Of a stretch of DNA of 64,000 bases, positions 46,440-59,187 are shown piece after piece (positions within the stretch are counted from its first letter, which is position 1; each line of letters opens with the position of its first letter). The stretch is from positions 6,110,501 to 6,174,500 of the forward strand of contig CP126192.1 of the NCBI GenBank assembly GCA_030272155.1, given 5' to 3'. The translations under genes and the position numbers were made by a program. The notes beneath the pieces were generated by a model. It was not told where the DNA came from, did not search any database, and saw only the letters and a program-made list of their open reading frames with translations. The DNA comes from Tetradesmus obliquus. Its lineage: Eukaryota; Chlorophyta; Chlorophyceae; Sphaeropleales; Scenedesmaceae.

Positions 46440-47038
46440 TGTCTGCAACAGTGAGGTTGACGTTGTGGGGTTATATGAGGCATTTGGAAGCGCAGTTTGC
46501 AGCGGGGAATGCGCAGGTACGCACGAACCCGGCAATGCTTATGCCGGCATGCTTGCTGTCAAAATCACATTCATCGTGTATATTATGATCTAGATGTTTA
46601 CAAGCTGGCCAGCTTTCAGACCCGATCGCCCTTCTGCTGCCAACCAGGGTTTTCAACCGACACCACATAGGCAAAGCTGCCACAACCAGCTGCAAAGCGA
46701 TGAGCGAGGCGTCAAGATGCAATTAACTGGTGTACACCACTGTGCGCTGCGTGCGATGCTTTATGCTACCTGTTCTTTTCTAGGAAAACCCCCTGTTCAC
46801 ACCGGCACTTCCCACTGAAATGTTACTGGCAGAGCACCACGGGGCACCCTGACACCTCGAGCATTTTCACACACAGACAAGCCACAACCACACATATCTA
46901 GAGTCCCTGAACAAACAAGATGCAGGGCAGTCTAAGCCCAAACAGCTTGATGCAGACCACTGTTCTTGCCATGCAAAACAGCACGAGTGGGGTGCAGCAC
47001 ACCTCAGGCAGCATGCAGACGCCACACTTAAACAGCAC
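46440..47038. other. Interval upstream of the chlorophyllase-like gene
   Basis: Holds the promoter of the chlorophyllase-like gene and the 3' flank of the coiled-coil gene; nothing else recognised. Confidence 0.5.
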
Positions 47039-47490
47039 TCACACTAGCGCACTCCTCCCTTGCCTGCTGTTGCTCTTGCCAAACATGCCAAACCACGACC
47101 TGCCGCCTGCCACCTTGCTGCTGGCGGTGCTGTCGTCCTCCCAGTGCTGCTGCCCTAGCACAGTACCACTCAGAGAGCTGTCCACCATGGAAGCAGCAGC
47201 ACTGGATGCATCCTCAACAGCTGAAGCACAGTCACCAGGCATGTAGCTCCGCTGACCTGGCTGCACAACTACTGCTGCTGCCGCAGCTGCAGGGTTTGCA
47301 GCATGATGCAGTCCTTGCCTGCTGGCATCAGCTACACCGCTGCTTGCAGGAACAGACACCGGCAGATGCTGAGCCATATCTGCCACGTCCTGCTGCTGGT
47401 GGTGTTGGCTGTCTAGCTGCGCCACTAGCTGCTGCTGAGCAGCTTGATGGTATAGCTGCTCTCCAGACTCGCCCTGCAGCTGCGGCTCTA

Positions 47491-47522
<32 letters not shown>

Positions 47523-50500
47523 GGTGGCTCAGCCGCAGTCACCCCTGCTGTGCCGCCAACAGACTCACCGCTGCTGTCAAGCAGCACCTGCTGCTGCCCG
47601 CTTTGCTGCTGCTGTTGCTGCTGCCGCAGCTCCTGCAGCAGCTGCTGCTGCTGCTCGTACATGCGCTGCATGTCTGCCAGCTGCTCCTGCAGCTCCTCAG
47701 CTTCCTGCTGCAGCTGCTGCTTGCGCTCCTGCAGCAGCCACGACACACACACGGCACGCGACTCAGCGTCAGCATAGCGCAGGCTTCCACTTGCGCGTAG
47801 CATCTTCTGCCCAGGTTGACCTGTTGAGGCTACTTCAGCTGCTATCTGGCCCATCACAACACAGCAAGTACAGTACTGCTAACACCACACGCTATCCTGT
47901 GCCGCTGAGCTGGCGCAAGAATGCATCACACAGGCTTCGGGACCAGCCCCGGAGGACAACGTCAGCTGCAATATCAAGCACATCTCAAGCCTATCATGCC
48001 TGCTCACCTCTGCTGCTTCCAGATCATCCAGCACTGCCCCCCAGGACTCCTCCAGCTGCACAGCAAGCCCAGCCACGCTGCCAGCAACACGCGCCTCTTC
48101 CCGCCACAGCCTAGGCCCAACAAGCACAGCTGCTGCAGCCGCCGCAGCAGCCTTCCCGGCTGCCTCAGCATCGGGTGCTGCTGGCACATCAGCAGCGACG
48201 TCTGCTGCGTCTGCCTGTGCTGCAGCAGCTGCTGCTGCTGCAGCTGCTTCTGCAGCCGCCAGAAGTTCCGGCGGCAGCCATGCTGACAGTCCTGCAAGCA
48301 CTGATGCTGCCTGCTGGCTGGATGCTACGTGGTCCTGCAGCATTGTGCGCGTGCCTTGCGACGCAACAGCCTCAGCACCAGCCTGCAGCAGCTGGCGTGG
48401 CAGGGCTGTGGCATCACTGGGCAGTGTGTACTGCTGCTGTGGCTCCACCAGGCACACCTGCACCTCTGCGTCTACCAAGGCTGCAGGCCGCGTTGCCTCT
48501 TCATCTGCAGCAAAATGACACAATGCAGGCAACAGCAGGCGCAGCAGGTGCGTTATGTGCTAGAGAACCACAAACTCAGCTGCTGTTTGCTGCCAACGAG
48601 GCTGCTACAACATGCAAGCAGGCATCCTCTAACCACGCCAGAAAGAAAGCTGCATAGCCAGCACGATGATGGCATGCCCCAGCAGCCACACTCAGCAGTA
48701 GCTGCTGTCCTCACCTGCACCCATGCCCGCTGGCATCGGCGGCAGTGGGGCCAGCCCCGCGCTGCGCATGCGCGCCTCAGCCTGCATCAGCCGCGCTTTC
48801 AGGATCCTGCGCTCCGCCTGCAGCCCAGACAGCTCTGCAGTGGCCTTGCCTGCAGCTGCAGACAGCTGGCTGGCTCGCTCCTCAAGCTTGGCTGCTGCTG
48901 AGGTGGCGGCTGAGGCTTCCTTTTGTGCTCGCAGTTGCGCTGATTTGGCCTCCAGCAGCTGGTTTTCCAGTGATACGTTTTCTGCAGCCAGGGCCTGCGG
49001 CAAGCCAATGTGATGTTATGCAGCAGTGATGAACATGAGGGTCAGTTGCTGTCAGTGGGCAAGTGATAGGGCATCATGCACCAAACACACCTCCCCCATC
49101 TGGGCATTCCTGCATCAAGAGTAGATACGCAAGGCTCAGACTCACGGCTGCAGCACTGACAGACGATCAAAAGCCATGCACGCCCAGCACCAGCACAACC
49201 ATGCACGCCCAGCATCAGCACAACCATAATCACAAGCCTCAACCCAGCCCGCACTCACGTTTGCGCGCTCGCTCGCCTCTGTCGCTGCCGCGCGGTGTGC
49301 ATCGCGCTCCCCAACCAGCGCCGCCATGCTCGCAGCAACCGCCTCAACCTCTGCCTCCAGCCGCTTCACTGCAGCCTGCTCTGCTGCAACCCTTGAGGCC
49401 ATCTGGTTGTGCTGCTCGCCCAGCGAGCGGTTCTCCTCTGCTAAGGCTTCATTCGCGCGCGCCTGCTGCTGCAGCCCGCGCATTAGCTCCAGCTTCTCAG
49501 TGGTCAGCTCATCAATGTGCTGCTGCAGCAGCTTCAAGTTTGCCTGGGAGCGCTGCGAGCTCTCCGCATGTGCCTGGATGTATGACAATGCGTTGCCAGA
49601 TGCTGCTGAGGTCGATGGCGGGCCGCTGCCTGCAATGCTGCCGCTGGCGATGCTGCCGCCGACAGCAGTAGTAGATAGGCCAGGCATGCCGCTGTGGCCT
49701 GCTAATGCATTCAGGCTGACACTGGAGCCATGCAGGGGCTGCTGCTGCTTGCCAAGCAGGCCCGCCGCTGCTGCATGGCCGTTCTCTGGAGCTAGGCCCG
49801 CTGCTGCTGCTGCTGCAGATGGTAAGCTGTTGAAGCTCAGCTCGCTTGGGTGGCTGAGGTCGCCATTCGGCAGCAGCTGCTGCACAGATCCAGCAACAGC
49901 AGCAGCGGCAGCAGCAGCACCTGCGCCCATATTCAGGTAGCTATCAGCAAATGCTGCTTGTGCACTGCCATAGGCGGTTGTGCTGAGGCCGCCAACACTG
50001 TTTGGTGGTTGCTCCCGCTGCTGCTGCTGCTGCTGCTGCTGCTGAGGCCTGAGTGGGCTTCCACCTGTGCTGCCCAGCCCGTCAGCTGCTACTGCTGCTG
50101 CTGCTGCGGGTGCGGGCGAGAGGTAGCTGTCAGCCAGGTTTGAATAGCTTTTAGACGCCCCTACGCCCGCAGGCCTTGCCTCGGCTGCTGCTGCTGGCTG
50201 CGCTGGGCTGCTGCTGGCTGCTGCCACAGGAGCAGCAGCTGGCGCCAGGTAAGCATCAGACAGGCTGGAGTAGCTTGACGACGCTTTGGGTGCAGCAGCC
50301 GCCGCAGCGCTTGCAGCATCCAAACCTCGTGCTGGCAAACCTTGGCTGCTGCTGTTGCTGCCAGCTGCTGGCACGCCAGGCACCCAAGGCTGCGGAGTTG
50401 CCGCCACTGCTGCGCTGCCTCCTCCAGAGCTTGCTGATTGGGGTGCTGCTGCAGCTGGGTTCCATGGCATGGGTGGCTTGCCTAGCTGCGAGCCTGCAGC

Positions 50501-50655
50501 TGCTGCTGGAGGGAGCACTGCTGCTGCTGGGGGCAGCACCGCTGCTGCAGGAGGCCCTCTGCCTGGTGAGCTCGGCTGGCGGCTGTGGCTGCTGCTGTAC
50601 GGCAGCAAGCTGTTGAAGCCAACACCACTCTGCTGCTGCTGATCTTGCTGCTCCA

Positions 50656-50696
<41 letters not shown>

Positions 50697-51965
50697 GGTT
50701 GCTGGCTGGCTGTAGGGCCGCGGCCACCAAAGAGTGACAGCCAGCTGCCGCCACGCTGCTGCTGCTGCTGCTGCTCCTGCTGCTGTTGCTCCCATTCCTG
50801 CCGCTGCTGCTGCTGGTGTTGCTGCTGCGCATCAAACTGGCTATGGTGAGCTTGAGCAGGAGACTGCGGCACATGTGCTGCTGCTGCTGCTGCTGCTGCG
50901 TCTGCTGCTTCTGTGGGTGTGAATCCACTTTCGCCACTTAGCCGTGTCACAGCCTCTGCCTGCGGAGGCAGCTTTGCAGGAGAATGGGGCTGCCACTGCT
51001 GGTGCGGCTGCTTCTGTGGGCTTGCAGGACTAGCCCCTGCTGCATGCTGCTGCTCTGCTGCTGTTGCTGCTGCACCCCAAGAGGCTGCAGGTGCAGCAGG
51101 CCTGCCAGGAGATGCGTAGCCTGCAGCTGCTGGCACCTCTACAGCAGCAGCAGCAGGGGGTACAGACACCTGTGGCAGGCCCATAAGAGCAGCCTCCAGA
51201 GCTGCTGCAGCTGCGCCAGCTGCTGCTGCTCTCGCTGCAGTGGAGGGTGGCCCTTCATCCTCTGTGATCCTAGGCGAGCCATGCCACTCATATGCTGGCG
51301 CAGCTGGGATGCTGCTTGCAGGAAAGCTGCCTGCTGCAAAGCCACTTGAAGGTGCTGCTGCTGGAGCGACATCGGCAGCGGTTGGTGTTGCAGCAGCTGG
51401 GGCTGCTGCAACTACTGCTGCTGGCGGTGCAGCACCTGCGCTGATTACTGCTACAGCTGCCGCAGATGGGCCTGGCGCATCGCCTGCCGCTGACAATGCA
51501 GCTGCAGGCGCTGCTGCTGCAACTGTTGTTGCCGCTGGTGGAACAGCAAGCTCCGGCACAGCCACCGGGCCTGCAACAGGAAACAGGGAGCAACCACCGA
51601 GCAATGATTAGCTGCATACTAGTACCGAGGCCAAGCGCAGCATGCGTGCAAGGAGCATGCACTGGATGTGCAACGCCAGAAGCATCTTGTCGCCAACTTT
51701 GTGAGGGAGCCTAGTGTGCAGCTTTACTGCTTACCTGCATCTGGCTTGTTGCTCTTCGCCTGCTGCTTTTTCTTTTTGAACTCGTCAAGCTGCGCGCAGG
51801 CACACAATTGAGCACATGAGGCAGGTGAGCAGCAACCGCCGAAACTGTCATGCAGTTGATGTACTGCGAGTGATAGCACACTGCTCCAGCTGTGGATGAT
51901 GACAGTAAACAAACCTTTCGTCTGCCAGCCTCCGCAAGCTCCTTCTTGGAAAGGGCCTTGCTCAT
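47039..51965 (-). CDS. Long coiled-coil protein, golgin-like
   Basis: About 1,300 residues in six exons: 51965 to ~51914, ~51735-51788, 49257-51573, ~48715-48991, ~48009-48510, 47039-~47850. It begins MSKALSKKELAEAGRRK then LDEFKKKKQQAKSNK; a KLxxFxxKK element near the N-terminus is seen in GM130-type golgins and related proteins. Residues ~35-560 are a long low-complexity Ala/Pro/Gln/Ser region. Heptad-rich coiled coils follow: LKLLQQHIDELTTEKLELMR, AALVGERDAHRAAATEASER, ENVSLENQLLEAKSAQLRAQ, LLQERKQQLQQEAEELQEQL. The end is Ser-rich (GGRSWFGMFGKSNSRQ). No enzyme domain or membrane anchor is seen. The golgin call rests on the N-terminal motif and coiled coils only; a generic tethering or scaffold protein is equally possible. 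Confidence 0.6.
50656..50696. repeat. Coding CTG/CAG array (polyGln) in golgin-like gene
   Basis: About 13 CTG units on the plus strand encode a pure polyGln run on the minus strand, one of several in this exon. Confidence 0.9.
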
Positions 51966-52469
51966 GCCTCCTAGACTGTGCTATGGGGTGTGTCCCCAGC
52001 ACCTGTCAACCATATGGTCGGCCGCACGCCACGAGCTCCCAATCCCTTGAGATTTTGAACGATGGCTACAAGATTTGGTGACGACAATCAAGATCGTCCA
52101 ACAGCAAGCCCGCACGGCAAACAACAGCGTGTGCACAATCAGTCCAAGTCATGAACCGTGGGGCCGCACAGGAGCCAAAGCTTGATGCGAAGAGTTGAAA
52201 GCCCTGGGCAGCGTTGATTGGCAGTGTGTGCCTTGTTTAAGAATGAAATGTAACAGTCAGTTCTGTCCTCTCGGTGTTGGGGTCAAGAAGACTAAGAAAC
52301 GAAGTTTAAGCTAAGCGTCTTTGGCGATCGGGACAAGTTCCGGCTGATGCATGCAAACACAACAACTGCTCCTCTTCGACGTTCTCTTTGACGCTGTAAT
52401 GCAAATAGGAAGCAGCAATAACGACGATTTTTATGACTTTTGAAAGTAAAAGTTAGCTGAACAGCTATT
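51966..52469. promoter_or_regulatory. Divergent promoter interval, golgin-like / ATX-type
   Basis: These 504 bp separate two outward-facing start codons and are clearly poorer in G+C and CAG than the flanking genes. No specific binding site was assigned. Confidence 0.5.
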
Positions 52470-54574
52470 ATGGAGCCAGGGCAGCTGGTCTGGGCGTCCA
52501 ACAGCAGTAGACGAGACTTGCTGTGGCCAGGCGTCCTGATTGATCCTGAGGAACATGCCCCAGACTATGTCAGAAATCAAAAGCAGCCTGGACGTACAGT
52601 TGTTTGCTTTTACGGCCCCAGCATTGCTCAGGTGGGCGGAGTGAATTCAGCAGTGAGGGTGGGTACTTCATGGTGCCTTGCACTTCGTGTGCGTCAGCGC
52701 ACTGACGACGAACACGTTGTATTTTGCTGCTCAACAGTCACGAGCACGCGACTACGCCTGGGTGACCGCGCCGCTGCAGCCGCTGGCAGAGCTGGGCCTT
52801 GCTGCAGTGAGTGTGCCTGGGTGGGACCGTAGTGGTGGGCCGGCACTAGAGCATGCACAGCCTGAACAAAGAGTGTTTATATGCCAATAGTTGTTATAAT
52901 AGTTTCTGGTAGTAATCGGCAGGCTGTACAGCGCCCGGTTTGCGCGCATGCTATCGGGTTGACACTGCTGCAGCAGACACGGAAGTACGAGCCAGCTGAG
53001 GTGACCTGCTGTTCCTCCATGGGTGCAGGTGATCACGAATGTTCCTACCATGCACCAGGGTGCGTTGCAGGCTGCGCACGAAGAGGTGGGCGCCATTACT
53101 CCGTCCAGGGATGCCATGCTGCTTTTGAACTGCGAACGGAGGCACACAGCAATCCCCGCATGTCGATGATGCGAAACTAATGCGATTTGTTTTCAACATC
53201 TTCGGAAATTGCTTTGATGCGGCTGTAAGGCCAGCGAATCGCGCCTATGTTGTTGCTGCTGTTCTACAGCAGTGCTGCTTCTGCCGTGCTCAAGTGCCTG
53301 GCTGTTTCCCTGGTCCTTGCAGGCTCTTAGCGTCGAAGCGGGGTTCTTAGATCCTTTTCAAGGCATGGTGAAGGTGAGCTGCAAGACTTGCACACCTCCC
53401 TGTACCTGCCACTTGCCATTGGCCCTCTCATGCGCAGGTGAATTTTGACTTGCACGTCCAGCATAGCCCGCAAGTATGTCCTGCAGCTGCCAACTGCTGC
53501 AGTATCCCGCACATATGCATAGATATACGCCGCGCTCGTAGTGTGCAGCGGCGTTGCGGCCATGCCAAGCGACAGTGTGCAACTCAACAGCCGAAAGCAC
53601 AAGCACACCTCCCCTTACTGTGCCGATAATCCATTACCCTGCTGTTGGTGCTGCTGTATCCATCCAACAAAACCTATCGCTGTCTGCTTCTCATCCTTCC
53701 CCCTTTCTGTCTCCCTTCCTCATTGCCGCAGGTGGACCCTGCCGCCCCTTGCTGCTTCAGCTGCGGGCGGCCCCTCAAGCCCAAGGAAGCAGCAGCAGCC
53801 AAGGAGCAGCACGGCCGCTGCAGCAGCTGCCAGGCCCGCCATGAGTCGGGGCAGCACTGCAGCGTGTGTAGCGCTGTGTGGTTTGACTATGAGGCAGACA
53901 GGATGGCAACCTGCAGCCGCTGCAGCGGGCGCGTGCACGAGGGCTGCGACGCCAAGGCGGCCCGCGCGGTGGCGGCAGCAGCAGCTGCGGAGGCTGCTTC
54001 CAAAGTCAAGCCCGAACCTGCTGACGAGCAGCAGCAGCAGGACGAGCAGCATGATGAGCAGCAGGATGAGCAGCAGCAGCTGCTGCCGCCGTACAGCTGC
54101 CCGGGCTGCTGCCGCAAGCTTGCTGTGGAGAGCCGCATGGACCTGCTGCACCTGCATGCTGTGCTGCTGGCAGACATGAGGCCAGCCAAGCCGCGCGCAG
54201 CAGCAGAGATTTTTGCGGCCGAATTTGCACGCAAGGTAGGCCACGCGCATGTGTTGCTGCTGATGCCCTTGGGCTGTGAGGGTCTGAGAGGCCTTGCTGG
54301 GCAGCTGTGTCGTGCTGTGGCTGGACGAAGCCGCATATTTCTGTGTTGAACTGACATGATGCGGCAACCAGACAACCGCTGGGGTAACAACAAGCCAACA
54401 CTGCTGGTGCCTGGGCCTGTCATGCTCGAACAACTGACTGTCTCAGCTTGTGCTGCACACGCTTGCATGTCAACTGCTGCACTACATAGCACTGCCTGGT
54501 GCTCTGCCCTACCCTGGAGCTTGCACCAACCTTGTAACTCACCGCGCTGCTGCAATCTGCTGTGCTTTTCCTGC

Positions 54575-54605
<31 letters not shown>

Positions 54606-54621
54606 ACTGCTGCTGCTGCTG

Positions 54622-54659
<38 letters not shown>

Positions 54660-57614
54660 ACTGCTGCGCCTGCAGCATGTTGATGCTGGGGGTGAGCTGG
54701 ACGTGGCGTCGCTGCAGGGCCTGGTCAGTGCAGCATGGCTGGAGGAGGAGGCCAAGGGCAAGTATGAGGCGGCAGCAGCGCAAGAGGCAGCAGACTTTGA
54801 GGTAAGGCTGAGCGGCAGGGCTGGTGGTTTTCTTGATGTGGTGGGCCGTATTGTGGCCCAGCATATGGTTGTGAGCGCCCGCCGCGTGATCACTGCACTG
54901 GGCATGAGAGAGGCAAAAAAATCAAAAGTTGAATGTGCAAGGGTGGATGCACAACCTGAGACGTTGTCAGCTCCTCAACAGCCTGCCATGGATGCGCAGT
55001 GTGCAGGTGTGATTGGCAGCGCTGTGCACAACTGCACAGTGCACTCTTGTGCAATCCATGTATGTGCTCCTCAGCCAACTGCTGTGCATAATCTTCTCCT
55101 GCTCACGAACACATATGTCACTGCTGCTGCAGGCAGCGCTGCCGCAGTATGAAGCGCTGTTCAGCGAGTACGTTGCACTGGCAGCCTCACAGCGGCGCGA
55201 GGTTGACCTGTCACTTGCGCTGGACCCTCAGCGCCTGCTGGGTGGAGGCAGCGGCAACAGCAACCTGCTGACAGCAGGACCATTCCATGCAGCAGCTGCA
55301 GCTGGGTATGATGCTGCTGGCCGGGGTGCAGCTAGCAGCACCAGGGGCACGGCGCAGCAGCAGCTGCAGCTGACTGGCAGGCTGAGCAGCGGCGGTGGCG
55401 CTGCTGCAGGTGCAGCAGCAGGCAGCAGCGCCGGTGGCGCAGCAGCAGCAGCGGCGGCGGCGGCTGGCGCGCGCCAGCGCAGCGCGGCGCATCTTGTGGG
55501 GTCGGGGCAAGAGGTCAGGGCGGAGGATGGCAGTGCGGTGCCTCAGGAGGTGCGGCTGGCTTGCTGGCTGCAGCGTGCAGGCTTGCAAGACAGCAGCTTT
55601 GTGTGCTTGTGTTGCATGCTTGTGGTGGTGAACATGGTACCTGCTACCTGGAGCAGTTTAGCCAGGCCTTCGCTGGCGTTATAGCTGAACGGAGCAGTGC
55701 GCGATGCTCTGCATGGTAAACCGACCATCATATTCTGCGTGCATCGTGTGCGTCACAAAAGCTTCGTCCATCTGCAGCTTACAACAGATTGCGTCGGCTG
55801 TGTTCTCTTGCATGTCGGCTGTGCTGTGCTGTGCTGCAACACACCTTGTGGACCCTTGCACGCAGATCCCCATCATCTGCAACGCCATCAAGGGCACCTT
55901 CCTACTGGCAGACATGAAGGTGGTGTGCAGCTGCACGCAGTGCGCGGTTTTGCCGGTGGAGCGCCGCACCTTCAGCCCCACACAGGTGCGGCGGCCTGCG
56001 CCGTGTTTCTTTTATTGGGTTTTCGGTTGTTTACGTGCCATTCAATGTTTGCTTTGTGCCTTCTGCCAGTGGAATGCCGCACCTTCAGCCCCACACAGGT
56101 GCGGCGGTCTGCGCCTTGATTGGTTTTGGAGTCAAGGCATTTTTGCCTTTTCTTCTGCCAGTGGAGCGCGTCCCCTGCAGCGCCACCCGGGAGCGCCTTC
56201 CACACAGCTGCCATGCTTTTCTTGGTTGTATTTGCGCGGTGCTGCCAGTGGAGCGGCACACCCTTTTTCGGCCCCACGCAGGTGCCCCTGGCAGACTTCG
56301 GGCACCCATGCACCTGTGATATCAAGAAGTGGACGGCTCCACTCTGCACTCGGCACCATGATTACTGAGGGGTTTTGTCATCCCATGATTGCCACCTGCA
56401 GTACGAGCAGCATGCGGGCTGTGGCAGCGCCAAGAAGTGGAAGGCTTCGCTGCGCATCGAGCCGGGCGCGGTGCGTGAGTGCCCCCGCGGCGCCAACCCC
56501 ATGGCCTTTGGCAAGTGGCTGGAGCTCAAGGGGATTGAGGCCAAGGGATCCAAGATAGGTGAGTGGGGCTCAACACTGGGATTAGGCTGTGGATTTGCAT
56601 GGCGCCAGTGTATTGGTTCATGGCCTTTGGCAAGTGGCTGGAGCTGAAGGGGATAGAGGCCAAGGGCTCCAAGATAGGTGAGCGGGTGCTGCTGGGGGCC
56701 AGTGCTGTGGACGAAGCAGCATGCGTCAGCTGGACTCCCCTGTCTCACTTAGTAGCTTCTGTACAACTCCACATGAACACAACACACCGCCTCCTTTCCT
56801 TGCATTTTGCAGTCCAGCGCGAGCACCACCCCGCACCCCCACAGCCTGAGTGGCCGCACGTCCTGTCAGGCCCCGCAGCATCAGTCAAGCGCCACACAGA
56901 GCTGCTGCAGCAGCAGCAGCAGCAGCAGCAGGCAGCAGCAGCAGGCGCGTCAGATGCAGCAGCAACAGGCGGCGGCCCCTCGCCCTGCAGCAGCAGCAGG
57001 GGCGTGAATGACGGCGCGGGCGGGGAGCGGGATGCCGGCGCGACCAGCAGCGGCGGTGCAGCGCCAAAGCCTGCGGCTGGCGTGCCTAAGAACAGGCGGC
57101 CTGACAGCTGGGCCCCCTGGGAGGATGTTGCCCTAGGGCAGTACAAGCCCATCCAGGTGGGGTGTATTGCAATAGCAATGCAGGGGTTGCATGTTGCTCT
57201 GCTTGTTGTTTTTTTGGGGTGTTTGTTTGCTGCTGGTGACAGCTGGGCTCCTTGAGAGGATGTGGCACTGGGTGGCGCTGGCTGCAATGAGGCTGCAACA
57301 TGCTGCAGATGAGGTGCTCTGTACCTGCGGGTGGTGGCTGCCTGTGGGTGTCGAGTTGTACGTTGACTGGGGTTGTGTTTTTGACGGTCTCATGCAGATG
57401 TCTCGTATGCATCTAGCCTGGCGCCAGCACGCACACCCAAAACCATTTGGCGGCTGCGATAGTACAGTGAATCAGCAGTAGCAACAAGGATGTGCACTGC
57501 AGGCCCTCTGCATGCTGCTGCCGCCGCTGCCGTCGTAGGTGCGCTGGGCTGGCGACCGCTGCTGCGTGTGCAACAGCGACGTGGCTGGTGTCATCACAAT
57601 CAACAATCGACACA

Positions 57615-57650
<36 letters not shown>

Positions 57651-59147
57651 TGCGCTGGGCGGGTGACCGCTGCTGCGTGTGCGACAGCGACGTTGACTAC
57701 GACTGCGACAGGCTGGTGTCCTGCGACGGCTGCGCCATCACGGTGCACCAGAGCTGCTACGGCATCCCTGAGCTGCCTGATGAGGACGACATGTGGCTCT
57801 GCAGGTGCGCAGCAGAAGCAGCTGTGTCACATGCCAGGAGCCGCATAAATTCATCCCTCCACAGTCAGTGCAGGGATGTTGAGCATGACATGGTTATGTC
57901 AATCCAGTGTGTGTGGATGTGCTGCAAGCATGGCTGGCTTGGTGCTCTCTTCTTTTGAGTCAGCAAGCCACGCTGCAGCTGCATGCAGCTGCATGCGCGT
58001 GCCGCTGCTCGCTACGGGCCTCTTGCCAGCACCGCTACCAACATTCATATCAGTGCTACCACTGACCGCCACCAACCGAACTATCTACACCCGCGGCCAC
58101 CAACCAACACATTGGCCACTAGGCTTCTTTCAACCCGCCCCTGCTGCCTCTGCTGCCTCTGCTGCCACCTGCAGGGCGTGTGAGCTGAAGGAGCCTGGGG
58201 CCCCTGAGCCGCAGTGCTGCCTGTGCCCCTTGGTGGGCGGCGGGCTGAAGCCCACCACGCTGCCGGGGCTGTGGGCGCACGCGGCCTGCATGCAGTGGAT
58301 TCCTGAGGTCACCTGCGTGGAGCCATCACGGTGAGGCGGGCGGCTGGTTGTGAATGAGTGATCTTATGCATAGCTGCGTTGGTTTAATAGTGCAGGCTGC
58401 GCCTGATGCACAGCTGCAGCAGGGGCTGCAACCCTGCGGGCTGCAGCCGCACGCCTCATCACACGGCTGGTTATACAATAAAGCTGCATAGCTGGGTTGG
58501 TGTAATACTGCGGACTGCATCACCGCAGGGCGGCTGCATCAATTGGGATGCTGCGTTTCCACGAGGTCAGCCACTGTTCACTTGCGCATGCTGGCCCCGG
58601 CTCTGGCATGCCCTGTGAATCCAGTCAGACGGTTACCTCAAGTACAGTGCATGACATGGTCTGAGCTAGCAATTGTTTGCTGCTGCTGATGATGATGTTG
58701 TTACACCATGCCCCCCCCCCCCCCCCTCCCGCGCAGCATGGAGCCCATCGACCGCATTCAGCACATCCAGAAGGAGCGCTGGGAGCTGCTGTGCTGCATC
58801 TGCAGGCAGCGCATGGGAGCCAAGATCCAGTGCAACGACTGCTACCAGGTGCGGCAGATGCTGGCCGGCCATGTGGCACTCCACGGAACTGGACCAGCTG
58901 TACTGCATGCCCGTGGGGCAGGCCCTGCTTCTTGCTTATGCAACAATGCTTTAGGATGTGGAGTTGACTTTCTGGTGTTCAGCCACCGGCATTGCAACCC
59001 CGCGCTACCCGTTTGTGCTTCACCTGTTTGTTGACCATCTGACGTGCCATGCGCGCTGCTGCTGCTGCTGCTGCTGCCGCCAGGCGTACCACCCGCTGTG
59101 TGCGCGCCGCGTGGGCCTGCACATGGAAATGGCTGACCTGCTATGTG

Positions 59148-59187
<40 letters not shown>

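Noticed and set aside
47206-48114. 302-codon plus-strand open frame
   Set aside because: It is antisense to the golgin-like gene and consists of Ala/Gln/His runs from the CAG repeats.
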